This document shows, one piece after another, positions 14,157 to 21,825 of a stretch of DNA of 29,018 bases. Made by a program: the position numbers and the translations under genes. Position 1 is the first letter of the stretch. The number at the start of each line of letters is the position of its first letter. The stretch comes from UBA5026 sp949065595 (GTDB taxonomy: Bacteria > Bacillota_I > Bacilli_A > RF39 > UBA660), in NCBI GenBank assembly GCA_949065595.1, contig CARSXK010000015.1:1-29018 (forward strand), given 5' to 3'. The notes under the pieces are model-generated. The model saw only the letters and a program-made list of their open reading frames with translations, was not told the origin of the DNA and searched no databases.

Positions 14157-14312
14157 TGCGTATTTATCTAGCAGCTCCATTTGAAGTCACTAACGTGTTT
14201 ATTACCATTTGGGTTATTGTGTAACTCTAGCTGCAGAGCGAAAATATTAAAGTAAACACCCTAGTTACTTGTAAATGGTCTCTTGTGTTACGCAAGAAGG
14301 AGGAAAATATAT
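14157..14312 (+). promoter_or_regulatory. Structured rpsD leader, probable S4 autoregulatory site
   Basis: A leader of about 155 bases. A hairpin CTCT/AGAG (14225-14238) shows the loop AGCTGC, complementary to GCAGCT at 14171-14176; ACCATTT (14204-14210) can pair with AAATGGT (14273-14279), crossing the first helix, and GTAACT (14221-14226) with AGTTAC (14263-14268). Crossing helices mean a pseudoknot-type fold. CTTGTG/CGCAAG forms a last hairpin that ends just before AAGGAGG (14297-14303). B. subtilis rpsD is known to be repressed by its product S4 through its leader; that this leader does the same is inferred. Confidence 0.6.
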
Positions 14313-14915
14313 ATGTCAAGATACACAGGTTCTACTTATCGAAAATCTCGTCGTTTGGGATTCTCTGTATTAGAAAACGGAAAAGAATTGGCACGTCGTC
14401 CATATGCTCCAGGGCAACACGGAAATGGAAGAGCCAAAAAATTATCTGATTATGGAACACAATTACAAGAAAAACAAAAGGTTAGATTCATGTATGGAAT
14501 CAATGAAAAGCAATTTAGAAAAACATTTGAAGAAGCTGGAAAATTAAAAGGAGTTCATGGTGAAGATTTCTTAAAATTACTAGAAAGTAGACTAGATAAT
14601 TTAGTATATCGTATTGGATTTGCCACTACTAGAAAAGGGGCAAGACAATTAGTCAACCATGGTCATATTACTGTAAATGGAGAAAAAGTAAATATTCCAT
14701 CTTATAGATGTAAACCTGGAGATGTTATTTCTGTAAAAGAACAAGCCAAAGAACATCCAGTTATTAAACAATCTCTAGAAGCCATCCATAATCGTGTAGA
14801 ATTCATTACATATGATGAATCAAAAATGATGGGAACTTATGTAAGATACCCTGAAAGAAACGAATTAAATATTGACATTAATGAATCATTAATCGTTGAA
14901 TTTTATAACAGATAA
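14313..14915 (+). CDS. rpsD: 30S ribosomal protein S4
   Basis: A 200-residue primary 16S rRNA-binding protein that starts small-subunit assembly and binds its own mRNA in many bacteria. N-terminal SRYTGSTYRKSRRLGFS is typical of the short, zinc-free Firmicutes type; the S4 RNA-binding domain spans about residues 90-155 with LDNLVYRIGFATTRKGARQL and the GHITVNG motif. ATG at 14313, nine bases after AAGGAGG. Single gene with strong promoter, structured leader and terminator. Confidence 0.98.
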   Translation: MSRYTGSTYRKSRRLGFSVLENGKELARRPYAPGQHGNGRAKKLSDYGTQLQEKQKVRFMYGINEKQFRKTFEEAGKLKGVHGEDFLKLLESRLDNLVYRIGFATTRKGARQLVNHGHITVNGEKVNIPSYRCKPGDVISVKEQAKEHPVIKQSLEAIHNRVEFITYDESKMMGTYVRYPERNELNIDINESLIVEFYNR

Positions 14916-14937
14916 GAGTCACCAGACTCTTTTTTTA
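14915..14937 (+). terminator. rpsD terminator
   Basis: AGAGTC, loop ACCA, GACTCT, then seven T. It touches the rpsD stop codon and lies just before the next promoter. Confidence 0.85.
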
Positions 14938-14949
14938 CCACCTAAAATA

Positions 14950-14958
14950 TGGTATACT
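14950..14958 (+). promoter_or_regulatory. Sortase gene extended -10 promoter
   Basis: TGG followed by TATACT, 18 bases before the ATG at 14976, so the leader is about 11 bases and begins with the AGGTGA ribosome site. The -35 region falls in the T run of the rpsD terminator. Confidence 0.6.
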
Positions 14959-14975
14959 ATTATTAGGTGAAACAT

Positions 14976-15797
14976 ATGAAAATCAAAAGAAAAAATGTTA
15001 TTATCATAGGTATTTTAATACTATCCATTATCTGTATTGTAATTGCGGTGATACATCTTCTAAAATGGAATCAGGATAACAAGCATACACAAAAAGTGCT
15101 AGATGATATTTCACAAATTGTCAATATTGAAGAAATACCAGATTCAGATAAAACCAGTGTAGAAGTCATTGAACCAATAGAAGAAGTTCCTGAAACAAAT
15201 CCTTATTGGGACTATATTAAAATGAATTTAATCCACGTTGATTTTAATGAACTTAAAAATATCAATTCTTCTACTGTAGGATGGATTCAAGTAAATGGAA
15301 CGAATATTAATTATCCTTTTGTTCAAACAGAAAATAATGAATACTATTTAACACATTCCTTTGATAAAAGTTCTAATTCGGCTGGATGGGTATTTCTAGA
15401 CTATAGAAACAATTTATCAACATTGGATAAGAATACAATCATTTATGCACATGGAAGATTGGATACCACGATGTTTGGATCACTCAAAAATATTCTAACA
15501 AGTGGTTGGCTTATCAATCAAAACAATTATGTCATCAAACTTTCAACCGAATATGAAAACACATTATGGCAAGTATTCAGTGTATATCGTATTCCTACAA
15601 CCAATGATTATATTAGAACAAATTTTAAAAACAATCGCAATTTTCTAGAATTTGCAGAGATGCTAATCAATCGAAGCGTTCATAATTTTAATACCAAAGT
15701 AAACGAAAATGACCATATTCTTACATTGTCTACTTGTTATAATGATAATGAGAAAGTGGTATTACATGCGAAACTAATCAAAAGAGAAGCAAGATAA
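14976..15797 (+). CDS. Class B-like sortase
   Basis: A 273-residue membrane-anchored transpeptidase: one N-terminal helix (about 8-27), an acidic linker (about 45-75), then the sortase barrel. H159 (IIYAHGR) and C254 (LTLSTC) are the catalytic pair, and the arrangement and the helix before the active-site Cys match class B. At the place of the catalytic Arg (pattern Arg-hydrophobic-Val-Val-x-Ala-Lys) this protein has K260 (EKVVLHAKL), which is unusual. ATG at 14976 chosen over the GTG three codons upstream because AGGTGA precedes it properly. The convergent gene 48 bases away encodes a protein with a sorting signal, its likely substrate. Confidence 0.9.
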   Translation: MKIKRKNVIIIGILILSIICIVIAVIHLLKWNQDNKHTQKVLDDISQIVNIEEIPDSDKTSVEVIEPIEEVPETNPYWDYIKMNLIHVDFNELKNINSSTVGWIQVNGTNINYPFVQTENNEYYLTHSFDKSSNSAGWVFLDYRNNLSTLDKNTIIYAHGRLDTTMFGSLKNILTSGWLINQNNYVIKLSTEYENTLWQVFSVYRIPTTNDYIRTNFKNNRNFLEFAEMLINRSVHNFNTKVNENDHILTLSTCYNDNEKVVLHAKLIKREAR

Positions 15798-15818
15798 TCC
15801 ATCTTGTTTTCTTTATGC

Positions 15819-15846
15819 AAAAAAAGAGATAACATTTGTTACCTCT
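15819..15846 (-). terminator. Terminator of the surface protein gene
   Basis: On the minus strand AGAGGTAAC, loop AAAT, GTTATCTCT (one G-U), then a run of seven T. It begins at the stop codon. Confidence 0.82.
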
Positions 15847-18533
15847 TACTCATTTTCTTTTTTCTTATAAGTCAATCCTGAAATCGATAAACCAATCAGT
15901 CCTATCACTCCAAGTCCTACATAATTCATGATTCCATCATACGTGTTAGGTACTTTTTCCGTGATTACATCTTCTAATTCAATTTTTTCTGTAATTGTAT
16001 AAACACTAAAGTGATCTGTTGTGAAATATGCAAGTCCATCCATAACGGTAATTGGATGTTCTTCAATTTTACCATCTTCACGAATATAGTATGCTGCTAA
16101 ATTTTTATTTAACATAGATTCTGGAATTGGAATTTTTACTTGGAATAATCCATCTTTTAGTTTTGAAATAAATTGTTTTGTCGTAGATGAGAATAATTTT
16201 AAATCATAAATAATTGCTTCTTTTATTTTTAATTTTGCAGTAATTTCTTGGTATTGTGTGTTTTCCTTTGTAATTTCAGTTGCCTGAATCGTTGTATCAA
16301 GTGGCACATCTGGTGATGTGGTTGAAATGGAAATACCTGTTACAATATCGTTATTTTCATATTTTACTTCTTCCTTAATTTTAGAAGAATCTTTGATAAT
16401 CAAGAATGGTATCGTATTTTCATTATGTGTTACATTATAATAACTTTCTATTTTACTAATATCGAATCCTAGATTATCAGATATCCATTCTATTTCTGAT
16501 TCATCAGAAATATATTCACTTACTTTACCACCATAAGTAACTTTTACACTTTCATTTTTCAAGTATGTATTAATACGTTTTTGGGCAGCCACAATATAAG
16601 CAGCAATTGTATCTTCTGTTGTGTCTGGAATATAAATTACATTATTTTGTTGTGCACCACCTCGTTTTAACATTCCATAAATTGTGTTATTGTACATAAT
16701 TGCAAATCCACCTGCACAGCCAGATGTAAATGAATCTCCCCATCCCATTCTCGCATCTAATATACCTGTCATATTTCCTAAATATGCTTTTGCTTCACTC
16801 GAAAAATTAATCATTTGATTTTCGTTACCAAAGTCTTTACTATAATTTTTACTTACGATATAATTGATTAATTCTAAATCCTCTAATAAGAACATTTTAC
16901 CTTCAGGATATTTGGCAATCATATCGTTCACAATCTTTAATATGCTTGCATCTAAATTAGATTCATAAGTAATATTTAAAGCATGGGTCTCTCCCGTTTC
17001 TGTGGAATAAACATCACACATGGAAACATCCTCACTACAAGTACTTACATAAAAATGTCCATTTTCTGTATCAAATGATTTAAGATAAGTACCCATTATC
17101 AAGTCGGCCTCTTCTGCATCCGCTGGCTTGATTGACTGGATAGCCAGTTGCTTGTTATCGGTTAGTCTTTTAAATACATCGCTAAATTCTTCTTCTCCAT
17201 ATACAATGGTTACAGGATGTCTTTCAATTTCTTTTGAAGTAGAATATTCTTCTGTACGTATATTTTTCTGTAGTACAATATCACATATTGATTGGTCTGC
17301 ATTACAATCGTAAACAGCAAACCAATGGTTTTCAGAATCATTAAAACGGCTCATGTAGTTGTGCACTAAATTCTGTTTTTCCCCAATAGTTGTTCCATGC
17401 AATGTAAGTGTCCCATTCGTTACTTTTTGAAATTGTTCACTATATTCTTCTCTGTAATTAATTTTTAAAGCGTGGGATTCTGATTTTTTTGCTTTATAGG
17501 TATTAGTGCCCTCTACTCTTTGATAATCTGTTCTAATAATATCACACATAGTATAATCTGTATTACAAGTGCCTATACTATATTCCACTCTTATTGGCGC
17601 ATTATAACCCCATCCAGAGAATTGATTCAAATAATAATTAATCAGATTTCTTTTTTCTCCAACAGTCCCACTTTTTATTGTTATTGTTCCATCATTTGTA
17701 AGTTCTTTGAATTGCTCACTATATTCTTTATTATAAGTTATTCTTACTATATGACGTTCTACTTCTTTTGTTGTGTAATAATCCTGTCCTTCTACTTTTT
17801 GATAATCTGATCGAGTAATATCACATACGGTTGCATCCGCATTACAGTTTCCTACTGTATAAGATACTTTTCCATATTCGGAAAGACGCATTGTATAATC
17901 ACGAATCATATCGATTGGAGTACCCATAGTATCTCCATATAATGTAAGTTTCCCATTCTTTGCAACTGTTTGAAATAGTTCGCTAAATTTTTCTTGATAT
18001 GTAATTCTAATGGCATGTCTTTCTACTTCAACGCTATTATTTGGGTATTGCTTGTAACGAACGATATCGCAAATAGATTTATCTTCATTGCAATAACCAA
18101 CCATAAAATTTGTGTCTTCATTTTTTAATCCAATTAGGTAGTTATTTAACATTCCCTGAATTGATCCATTGGTAGTATTTGTCATTGTCAGAGTCCCACT
18201 GGATACCTTTTTAAATTCATCACTATAATTTTCTTGATATTTTATTTGAATATCATGTTGTTCATAGTTATTACTATCTAGTACAATTGTACATGTATCA
18301 TAAGTATCGTTACAACTCTGTACTCTAAATTGTGTTTTATTTAATTCATTCCAATAACTCATATAGGACTGAATTAAACCCAGCTGCGAATTCGTACTCG
18401 TACTGGCGATGGTTATGGTGCCATCACCTGCTAATTTTTGGAATTCTGCACCATATTCTTCGGCACTTGCACTGATTGTAAGTCCAAAACAACCAAGCAT
18501 AGTCACCATTAACATTTTAAAAATTTTCTTCAT
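15846..18533 (-). CDS. Sortase-anchored surface protein with six Cys-pair repeats
   Basis: An 895-residue exported protein. Signal peptide 1-25 (cut after ASA). Residues about 26-500 are six tandem modules of 75-90 residues, each opening with a YSEQFK-like box, a GTLTL-like strand, and a C-x6-C pair (for example CNADQSIC), closing with an ERHAIRITY-like strand; the cysteines probably bond within each module. Next is a region of about 200 residues with its own Cys and no family I know, then a C-terminal DHFSVYTI-type beta domain. The end has a sorting signal: VPNTY (861-865), a hydrophobic stretch, then KKK. VPNTY differs from LPXTG, fitting a class B-like sortase such as the neighbour. Its promoter contains a poly-G tract, so expression is probably phase-variable. 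Confidence 0.88.
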   Translation of the reverse strand: MKKIFKMLMVTMLGCFGLTISASAEEYGAEFQKLAGDGTITIASTSTNSQLGLIQSYMSYWNELNKTQFRVQSCNDTYDTCTIVLDSNNYEQHDIQIKYQENYSDEFKKVSSGTLTMTNTTNGSIQGMLNNYLIGLKNEDTNFMVGYCNEDKSICDIVRYKQYPNNSVEVERHAIRITYQEKFSELFQTVAKNGKLTLYGDTMGTPIDMIRDYTMRLSEYGKVSYTVGNCNADATVCDITRSDYQKVEGQDYYTTKEVERHIVRITYNKEYSEQFKELTNDGTITIKSGTVGEKRNLINYYLNQFSGWGYNAPIRVEYSIGTCNTDYTMCDIIRTDYQRVEGTNTYKAKKSESHALKINYREEYSEQFQKVTNGTLTLHGTTIGEKQNLVHNYMSRFNDSENHWFAVYDCNADQSICDIVLQKNIRTEEYSTSKEIERHPVTIVYGEEEFSDVFKRLTDNKQLAIQSIKPADAEEADLIMGTYLKSFDTENGHFYVSTCSEDVSMCDVYSTETGETHALNITYESNLDASILKIVNDMIAKYPEGKMFLLEDLELINYIVSKNYSKDFGNENQMINFSSEAKAYLGNMTGILDARMGWGDSFTSGCAGGFAIMYNNTIYGMLKRGGAQQNNVIYIPDTTEDTIAAYIVAAQKRINTYLKNESVKVTYGGKVSEYISDESEIEWISDNLGFDISKIESYYNVTHNENTIPFLIIKDSSKIKEEVKYENNDIVTGISISTTSPDVPLDTTIQATEITKENTQYQEITAKLKIKEAIIYDLKLFSSTTKQFISKLKDGLFQVKIPIPESMLNKNLAAYYIREDGKIEEHPITVMDGLAYFTTDHFSVYTITEKIELEDVITEKVPNTYDGIMNYVGLGVIGLIGLSISGLTYKKKENE

Positions 18534-18558
18534 ATAATCTTTCCTCTCTATTAATAAT

Positions 18559-18589
18559 AGTATACCCCCCCCCCGAATGATTTTGTCAA
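18559..18589 (-). promoter_or_regulatory. Phase-variable promoter with poly-G spacer
   Basis: On the minus strand TTGACA (18589-18584), a 19-base spacer made of nine bases and ten G, then TATACT (18564-18559). Ten G in a row in such an AT-rich genome is striking, and it lies exactly between a perfect -35 and a good -10. Slippage by two G would give the optimal 17-base spacing. This promoter lacks the TGn element used by most others here because the G run occupies that place, making spacing critical. The start would be about 18 bases before the ATG. Confidence 0.85.
18565..18574 (-). repeat. Homopolymeric G10 tract
   Basis: Ten consecutive C on the plus strand, the only long G or C run in the window; such tracts mutate by polymerase slippage. 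In the as-read state the promoter spacing is 19 bases, predicted to be weak. Confidence 0.9.
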
Positions 18590-18602
18590 CACTTTTAGCA
18601 CC

Positions 18603-18624
18603 AAAAAAAATCGCATTTTTGCGA
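18603..18624 (-). terminator. Terminator ending the tyrS-side transcripts
   Basis: On the minus strand TCGCA, loop AAAA, TGCGA, then eight T. It lies downstream of the broken gene and protects the phase-variable promoter from read-through. Confidence 0.82.
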
Positions 18625-18654
18625 ATTTTATTTCTTTATAATCTTTTGCTTTTT

Positions 18655-19047
18655 CTATTTTCGTATTTGAAAAGTACGGATGCAATCTGCAAACTCCAAG
18701 TTTTGCATGCGTTCATGTAGCCAATCAGGTAATACATCCAAATTTACATCTGCAATTTTTTGAATCACAATAGATATCCCTTGAAATTCTGTTTCTTTTT
18801 CCATGCACATGTATAATGGATTGCATTATCATAAAACCTGCCTGCACTAAAGTTTGATTTAAAACAGATAAAAATCCCTGTTCATTCAACATAGATTCAT
18901 TCATTCTAAAAAATACAGTTGGTTGATTTCCATTTGAAATAAACGGAAATATGGGGATAACTTCTACTGGTATTTGATATATTTGATATACCAATTTTTT
19001 AATAAACGAATACATTCATCATTGGATAAACTGAGCTTGGCCTGCAT
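18655..19047 (-). pseudogene. Frameshifted small gene
   Basis: Three reading frames continue one another: an N-terminal piece from ATG 19047 (AAAGGAGG upstream), opening MQAKLSLSNDECIRLLKN and stopping after 27 codons; a middle piece of about 60 residues with PVEVIPIFPF and NESMLNEQGFLSVLNQTL in another frame; and a C-terminal piece with DVNLDVLPDWLHERM and FADCIRTFQIRK in the third frame, ending at 18655. Together they would give about 130 residues, so the gene has two frameshifts (or the assembly has two indels). No family recognised. It lies between tyrS and the terminator, so it may still be transcribed with the tyrS operon. Confidence 0.65.
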
Positions 19048-19104
19048 TTCATTTCCTCCTTTTTTGTGTTACAGAATATCATATATAAAAGAAAAATGCA
19101 AATT

Positions 19105-20328
19105 TTAAAAAGTTCCCACATAATATTTCTTTTTGCCCCGACGTACTAAAATTATTTTCCCATCCTTGGCAATCTCTGATGTTACCAATAATGTTTCGTC
19201 TGTTATCTTTTTCCCATTAATAGAAATAGAACCTGCTTGAACAAATTCTCTTGCCTCACGTTTACTAGAGGCGATACCATATTCTACTAAAAAGTCTAAA
19301 AGTGGCAATTCTTCCTTGATATCAAAATGTGGTACATCCTTAAACACCTGTTCCATTTCTTGTATAGAGAGCTTTGCCACATTTCCACTAAATAATGTTT
19401 CACTCGTTTGTACTGCTTTTTCATATTCTTCTTTGCCATGTAAGAAGGTGATTATCTCTTGTGCAAGTGCCTTTTGAGCAACTCTAGCTTCAGGTTGTAA
19501 TTTATGATTTGTTTCAATTTCTTCAATCTCTTCAACACTCAAGAAGGTCAATTTTTTCAGATAATCAATCACACATTTATCATCTGTGTTAATTAAATAT
19601 TGATATAATTCATAACTAGATGTCTTATTTTTATCCAACCATAGGGCATTGCCTTCTGTCTTACCAAACTTCACACCATTCGCGTCTAATACAAGTGGCA
19701 TGGTCATACCAAATAATTCCACATTGTTTTTTTTACGTGCTAATTCGATACCAGTAGTGATATTGCCCCATTGATCGGAACCAGCGACTTGTAATGTAAC
19801 GCCTTTTGTTTCATGCAAATGCACAAAATCCATTCCTTGTAACAAAGTATAGGCAAATTCACAGAAAGTAATTCCAGATTCTAATCTTCTACTGATAATA
19901 TCTTTATCCAACATATAGTTTACGTTAATATATTTTCCATAATCTCTTAAAAAGTCTAAAATCGTAATGTCTTTGGTCCAATTGTAGTTATTGACCACTT
20001 CAAATCCAAATATTTTTTCAGCTTGATGCGTGAGTCCTTCTACATTTTTTAAAACTTCTTCTTTTGTAATCATTTGACGTTCTTTAGATGGTTTGGGATC
20101 TCCAATGAGCCCTGTTGCTCCTCCCACTAAAAGAATCGGTTTATGACCATGTTTGGCAAGTCTTGTTGCAATTAAAAATGAGGAAAAGTGTCCAATATGC
20201 ATAGAATCTGCAGTTGGATCTGTTCCAATATAAAAAGTTAGCTTTTCCTCATTTAATTTTTTTTCTAATTCAGGAGAACTAATATCCTTAATTAAACCTC
20301 TCCATTTTAATTCTTCAAATAATTTCAT
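19105..20328 (-). CDS. tyrS: Tyrosyl-tRNA synthetase
   Basis: A 407-residue class I synthetase that charges tRNA-Tyr. The ATP-binding HIGH motif is at 44-47, preceded by YIGTDPTADSM; the KMSKS loop is KFGKT in VKFGKTEG, as usual in bacterial TyrRS. The core GSDQWGNI block and tyrosine-site residues are present. The C-terminal S4-like RNA-binding domain spans about 340-405 (SKREAREFVQAGSISING). ATG at 20328 follows AAAGGAG and overlaps the stop of the DeoC-like gene (ATGA), indicating translational coupling. A T-box at the operon front couples expression to uncharged tRNA. Confidence 0.97.
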   Translation of the reverse strand: MKLFEELKWRGLIKDISSPELEKKLNEEKLTFYIGTDPTADSMHIGHFSSFLIATRLAKHGHKPILLVGGATGLIGDPKPSKERQMITKEEVLKNVEGLTHQAEKIFGFEVVNNYNWTKDITILDFLRDYGKYINVNYMLDKDIISRRLESGITFCEFAYTLLQGMDFVHLHETKGVTLQVAGSDQWGNITTGIELARKKNNVELFGMTMPLVLDANGVKFGKTEGNALWLDKNKTSSYELYQYLINTDDKCVIDYLKKLTFLSVEEIEEIETNHKLQPEARVAQKALAQEIITFLHGKEEYEKAVQTSETLFSGNVAKLSIQEMEQVFKDVPHFDIKEELPLLDFLVEYGIASSKREAREFVQAGSISINGKKITDETLLVTSEIAKDGKIILVRRGKKKYYVGTF

Positions 20329-20948
20329 TTTAAATCTCCTTTCATACAATCTTTTTCAATTCCAAGTCTAGCGATTCCTTTTTCAACTATTGTAAACATA
20401 TCTTTTGTATTAGTGCCATTTACTTTCACTTCTAGAACCTCTCCCTTATGCTCTAAAATTGTAGTTATCGCAGATAATTCCTCATTATAATCATTGATTA
20501 CTTCAATATAGTTCACAAATGCCTCATTACAAATACGAACGACTTTGATAAGTTCATCTTCTGTAAGTTTTGATACATCCATCATTATTTTCAAAGGCTT
20601 CCCATCAATAGAATCTCTTACTTCCTCTATTTCCTCTTGTAAATCATCAAAATTATTATTTTTTACCATGGCCAAATTCAAAACCATACCAATTTCATCA
20701 GCCCCATTTTGAACCGCTTCAATCGCCTCATAAGATTTGACAGTTGTGGTTTCAAATCCATAGGGATAATCAATTACAGTTGTGACTTGAACAGCAGTAT
20801 TTTTTAAAAGAGAGCTTGCTAAAGCAACATAATAAGGTGCTACACAAACAGAAGCAAAATGATTCTTAATTGCATAGTCGCATAGAGATTCAATATCTCG
20901 CATAGTAGCATTGCATTTTAAATTGGTTAATTCAATATATGAATTCAT
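20325..20948 (-). CDS. DeoC-like protein lacking catalytic residues
   Basis: A 207-residue TIM-barrel protein of the deoxyribose-phosphate aldolase family: LKCNATMRDIESLCDYA, FASVCVAPYYVALA and GADEIGMVLN follow DeoC closely. Key catalytic residues are changed: the Schiff-base lysine (motif VKTSTG) is E149 in YIEVIND, and the aspartate of the DEIDMV motif is G87; only the second lysine (K175, EVKVNG) remains. The aldolase reaction is thus unlikely; it may have a new role. ATG at 20948 chosen, AAAGGA eight bases upstream. It is the first gene of the T-box operon and overlaps tyrS by four bases, which is an odd partner for a nucleoside catabolic enzyme. Confidence 0.82.
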   Translation of the reverse strand: MNSYIELTNLKCNATMRDIESLCDYAIKNHFASVCVAPYYVALASSLLKNTAVQVTTVIDYPYGFETTTVKSYEAIEAVQNGADEIGMVLNLAMVKNNNFDDLQEEIEEVRDSIDGKPLKIMMDVSKLTEDELIKVVRICNEAFVNYIEVINDYNEELSAITTILEHKGEVLEVKVNGTNTKDMFTIVEKGIARLGIEKDCMKGDLK

Positions 20949-20966
20949 TTGATTCATCCTTTCTAC

Positions 20967-21172
20967 AAAAAAATCATTATAGAATATAAGGACGGAGTAA
21001 TCCGCGGTACCACCTTATTTCATAATGACTTATGCTCTTTTTCTTTTAACGCAAGAATACGGTTTCATTCAAAATCTGTATTTCTCTATAAAATATTGAT
21101 TCACTCTCACCCATCATGAATTCTCTTATTACCCATTTTATAAATACTTAAAATTTCTCAATATGAATTAAT
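20967..21172 (-). promoter_or_regulatory. T-box riboswitch (tyrosine type)
   Basis: A leader of about 200 bases upstream of the DeoC-like/tyrS operon. The T-box core AAGGTGGTACCGCGG (21016-21002) is clear. The terminator is formed by TCATTAT...ATAAGG (21028-21013) and CCTTAT...ATAATGA (20991-20974) followed by seven T; the competing antiterminator uses the T-box bulge to hold the uncharged tRNA acceptor end. A UAC triplet near 21077 in the Stem I part fits a tyrosine specifier, in line with tyrS. Uncharged tRNA-Tyr would allow read-through. Confidence 0.9.
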
Positions 21173-21178
21173 AATCTT

Positions 21179-21207
21179 ATTATAATATACTATATGTAGA
21201 AATGCAA
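21179..21207 (-). promoter_or_regulatory. T-box operon promoter
   Basis: On the minus strand TTGCAT, 17 bases, TATAAT, followed directly by the T-box leader. Confidence 0.8.
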
Positions 21208-21414
21208 GTAAAATGTAAGCCATTTTTGTGTACTTACCATCTTCCAATCTTTTAATTTATGCTTTCAATTATAGCTTTATAATATCGATTTGTTATTGTT
21301 TTGACTTCCTTTAATTGATTTAAAATCTTTGGTTGATATATAAATTTCCTTTCAAATAATTTTCATCATGTTCATTCTTCTACTACTATTTGGTTTGTTT
21401 CTTCCACATTAAAA
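21208..21414. other. Intergenic region with possible decayed coding remnant
   Basis: About 200 AT-rich bases between rbfA and the T-box promoter. On the minus strand a frame of about 35 codons without stop (reading FERKFIYQPKILNQLK and onwards) has no start codon or ribosome site and ends near 21257; it may be the tail of a lost gene. No clear terminator for rbfA is seen. Confidence 0.3.
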
Positions 21415-21759
21415 TTATTTTTCTTCATCATGAATTTGTTCAATAATCGTTTCTATTTTTTTACCATAATCAATCGATTCATCATATACAAAGCTTAACT
21501 CTGGGATATGTCTTACATCCACACGATCTGCCAATGTTTTCCGAATAAAGCCCGCTGCATTATTAAGCGCTTTTATTGTTTCCTCTTTTTTTTCTTGGTC
21601 CAATACTGTTACATATACTTTTGCAAAACTCAAATCACTTGTTACCTTACAATCAGTTACAGTAACAAAATGAATATCACTATCTTTAATTTCATTGGCT
21701 AAAATATAACTGATTTCTTTTACAAAATTACTGGCAATTCGATCTATCTTTATACTCAT
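21415..21759 (-). CDS. rbfA: Ribosome-binding factor A
   Basis: A 114-residue KH-type protein that binds the 30S subunit and assists 16S rRNA 5'-end maturation, notably at low temperature. The opening MSIKIDRIASNFVKEISYIL, the VTVTDCKVTSDLSFAKVYV block and the RHIPELSFVYDESIDYG segment are typical. Last gene of the rimP-nusA-infB operon, 55 bases after infB. Confidence 0.95.
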   Translation of the reverse strand: MSIKIDRIASNFVKEISYILANEIKDSDIHFVTVTDCKVTSDLSFAKVYVTVLDQEKKEETIKALNNAAGFIRKTLADRVDVRHIPELSFVYDESIDYGKKIETIIEQIHDEEK

Positions 21760-21800
21760 TAGAATCCCTCTTTTCTCAATTTACTATATCATAAATCCAA

Positions 21801-21825
21801 CAAAAAAGAAAGTTTTACCTTTCTA
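21801..21825 (-). terminator. Weak hairpin between infB and rbfA
   Basis: On the minus strand AGAAAG, loop GTAAAA, CTTTCT then a T run, overlapping the infB stop. The stem is short, so partial termination at most; rbfA still appears to be in the operon. Confidence 0.35.

Noticed and set aside
15846..18533. Surface protein as lipoprotein (MLGC near residue 14)
   Set aside because: The lipobox is poor and comes too early; a normal signal peptidase site (ASA) and a C-terminal sorting signal are present.
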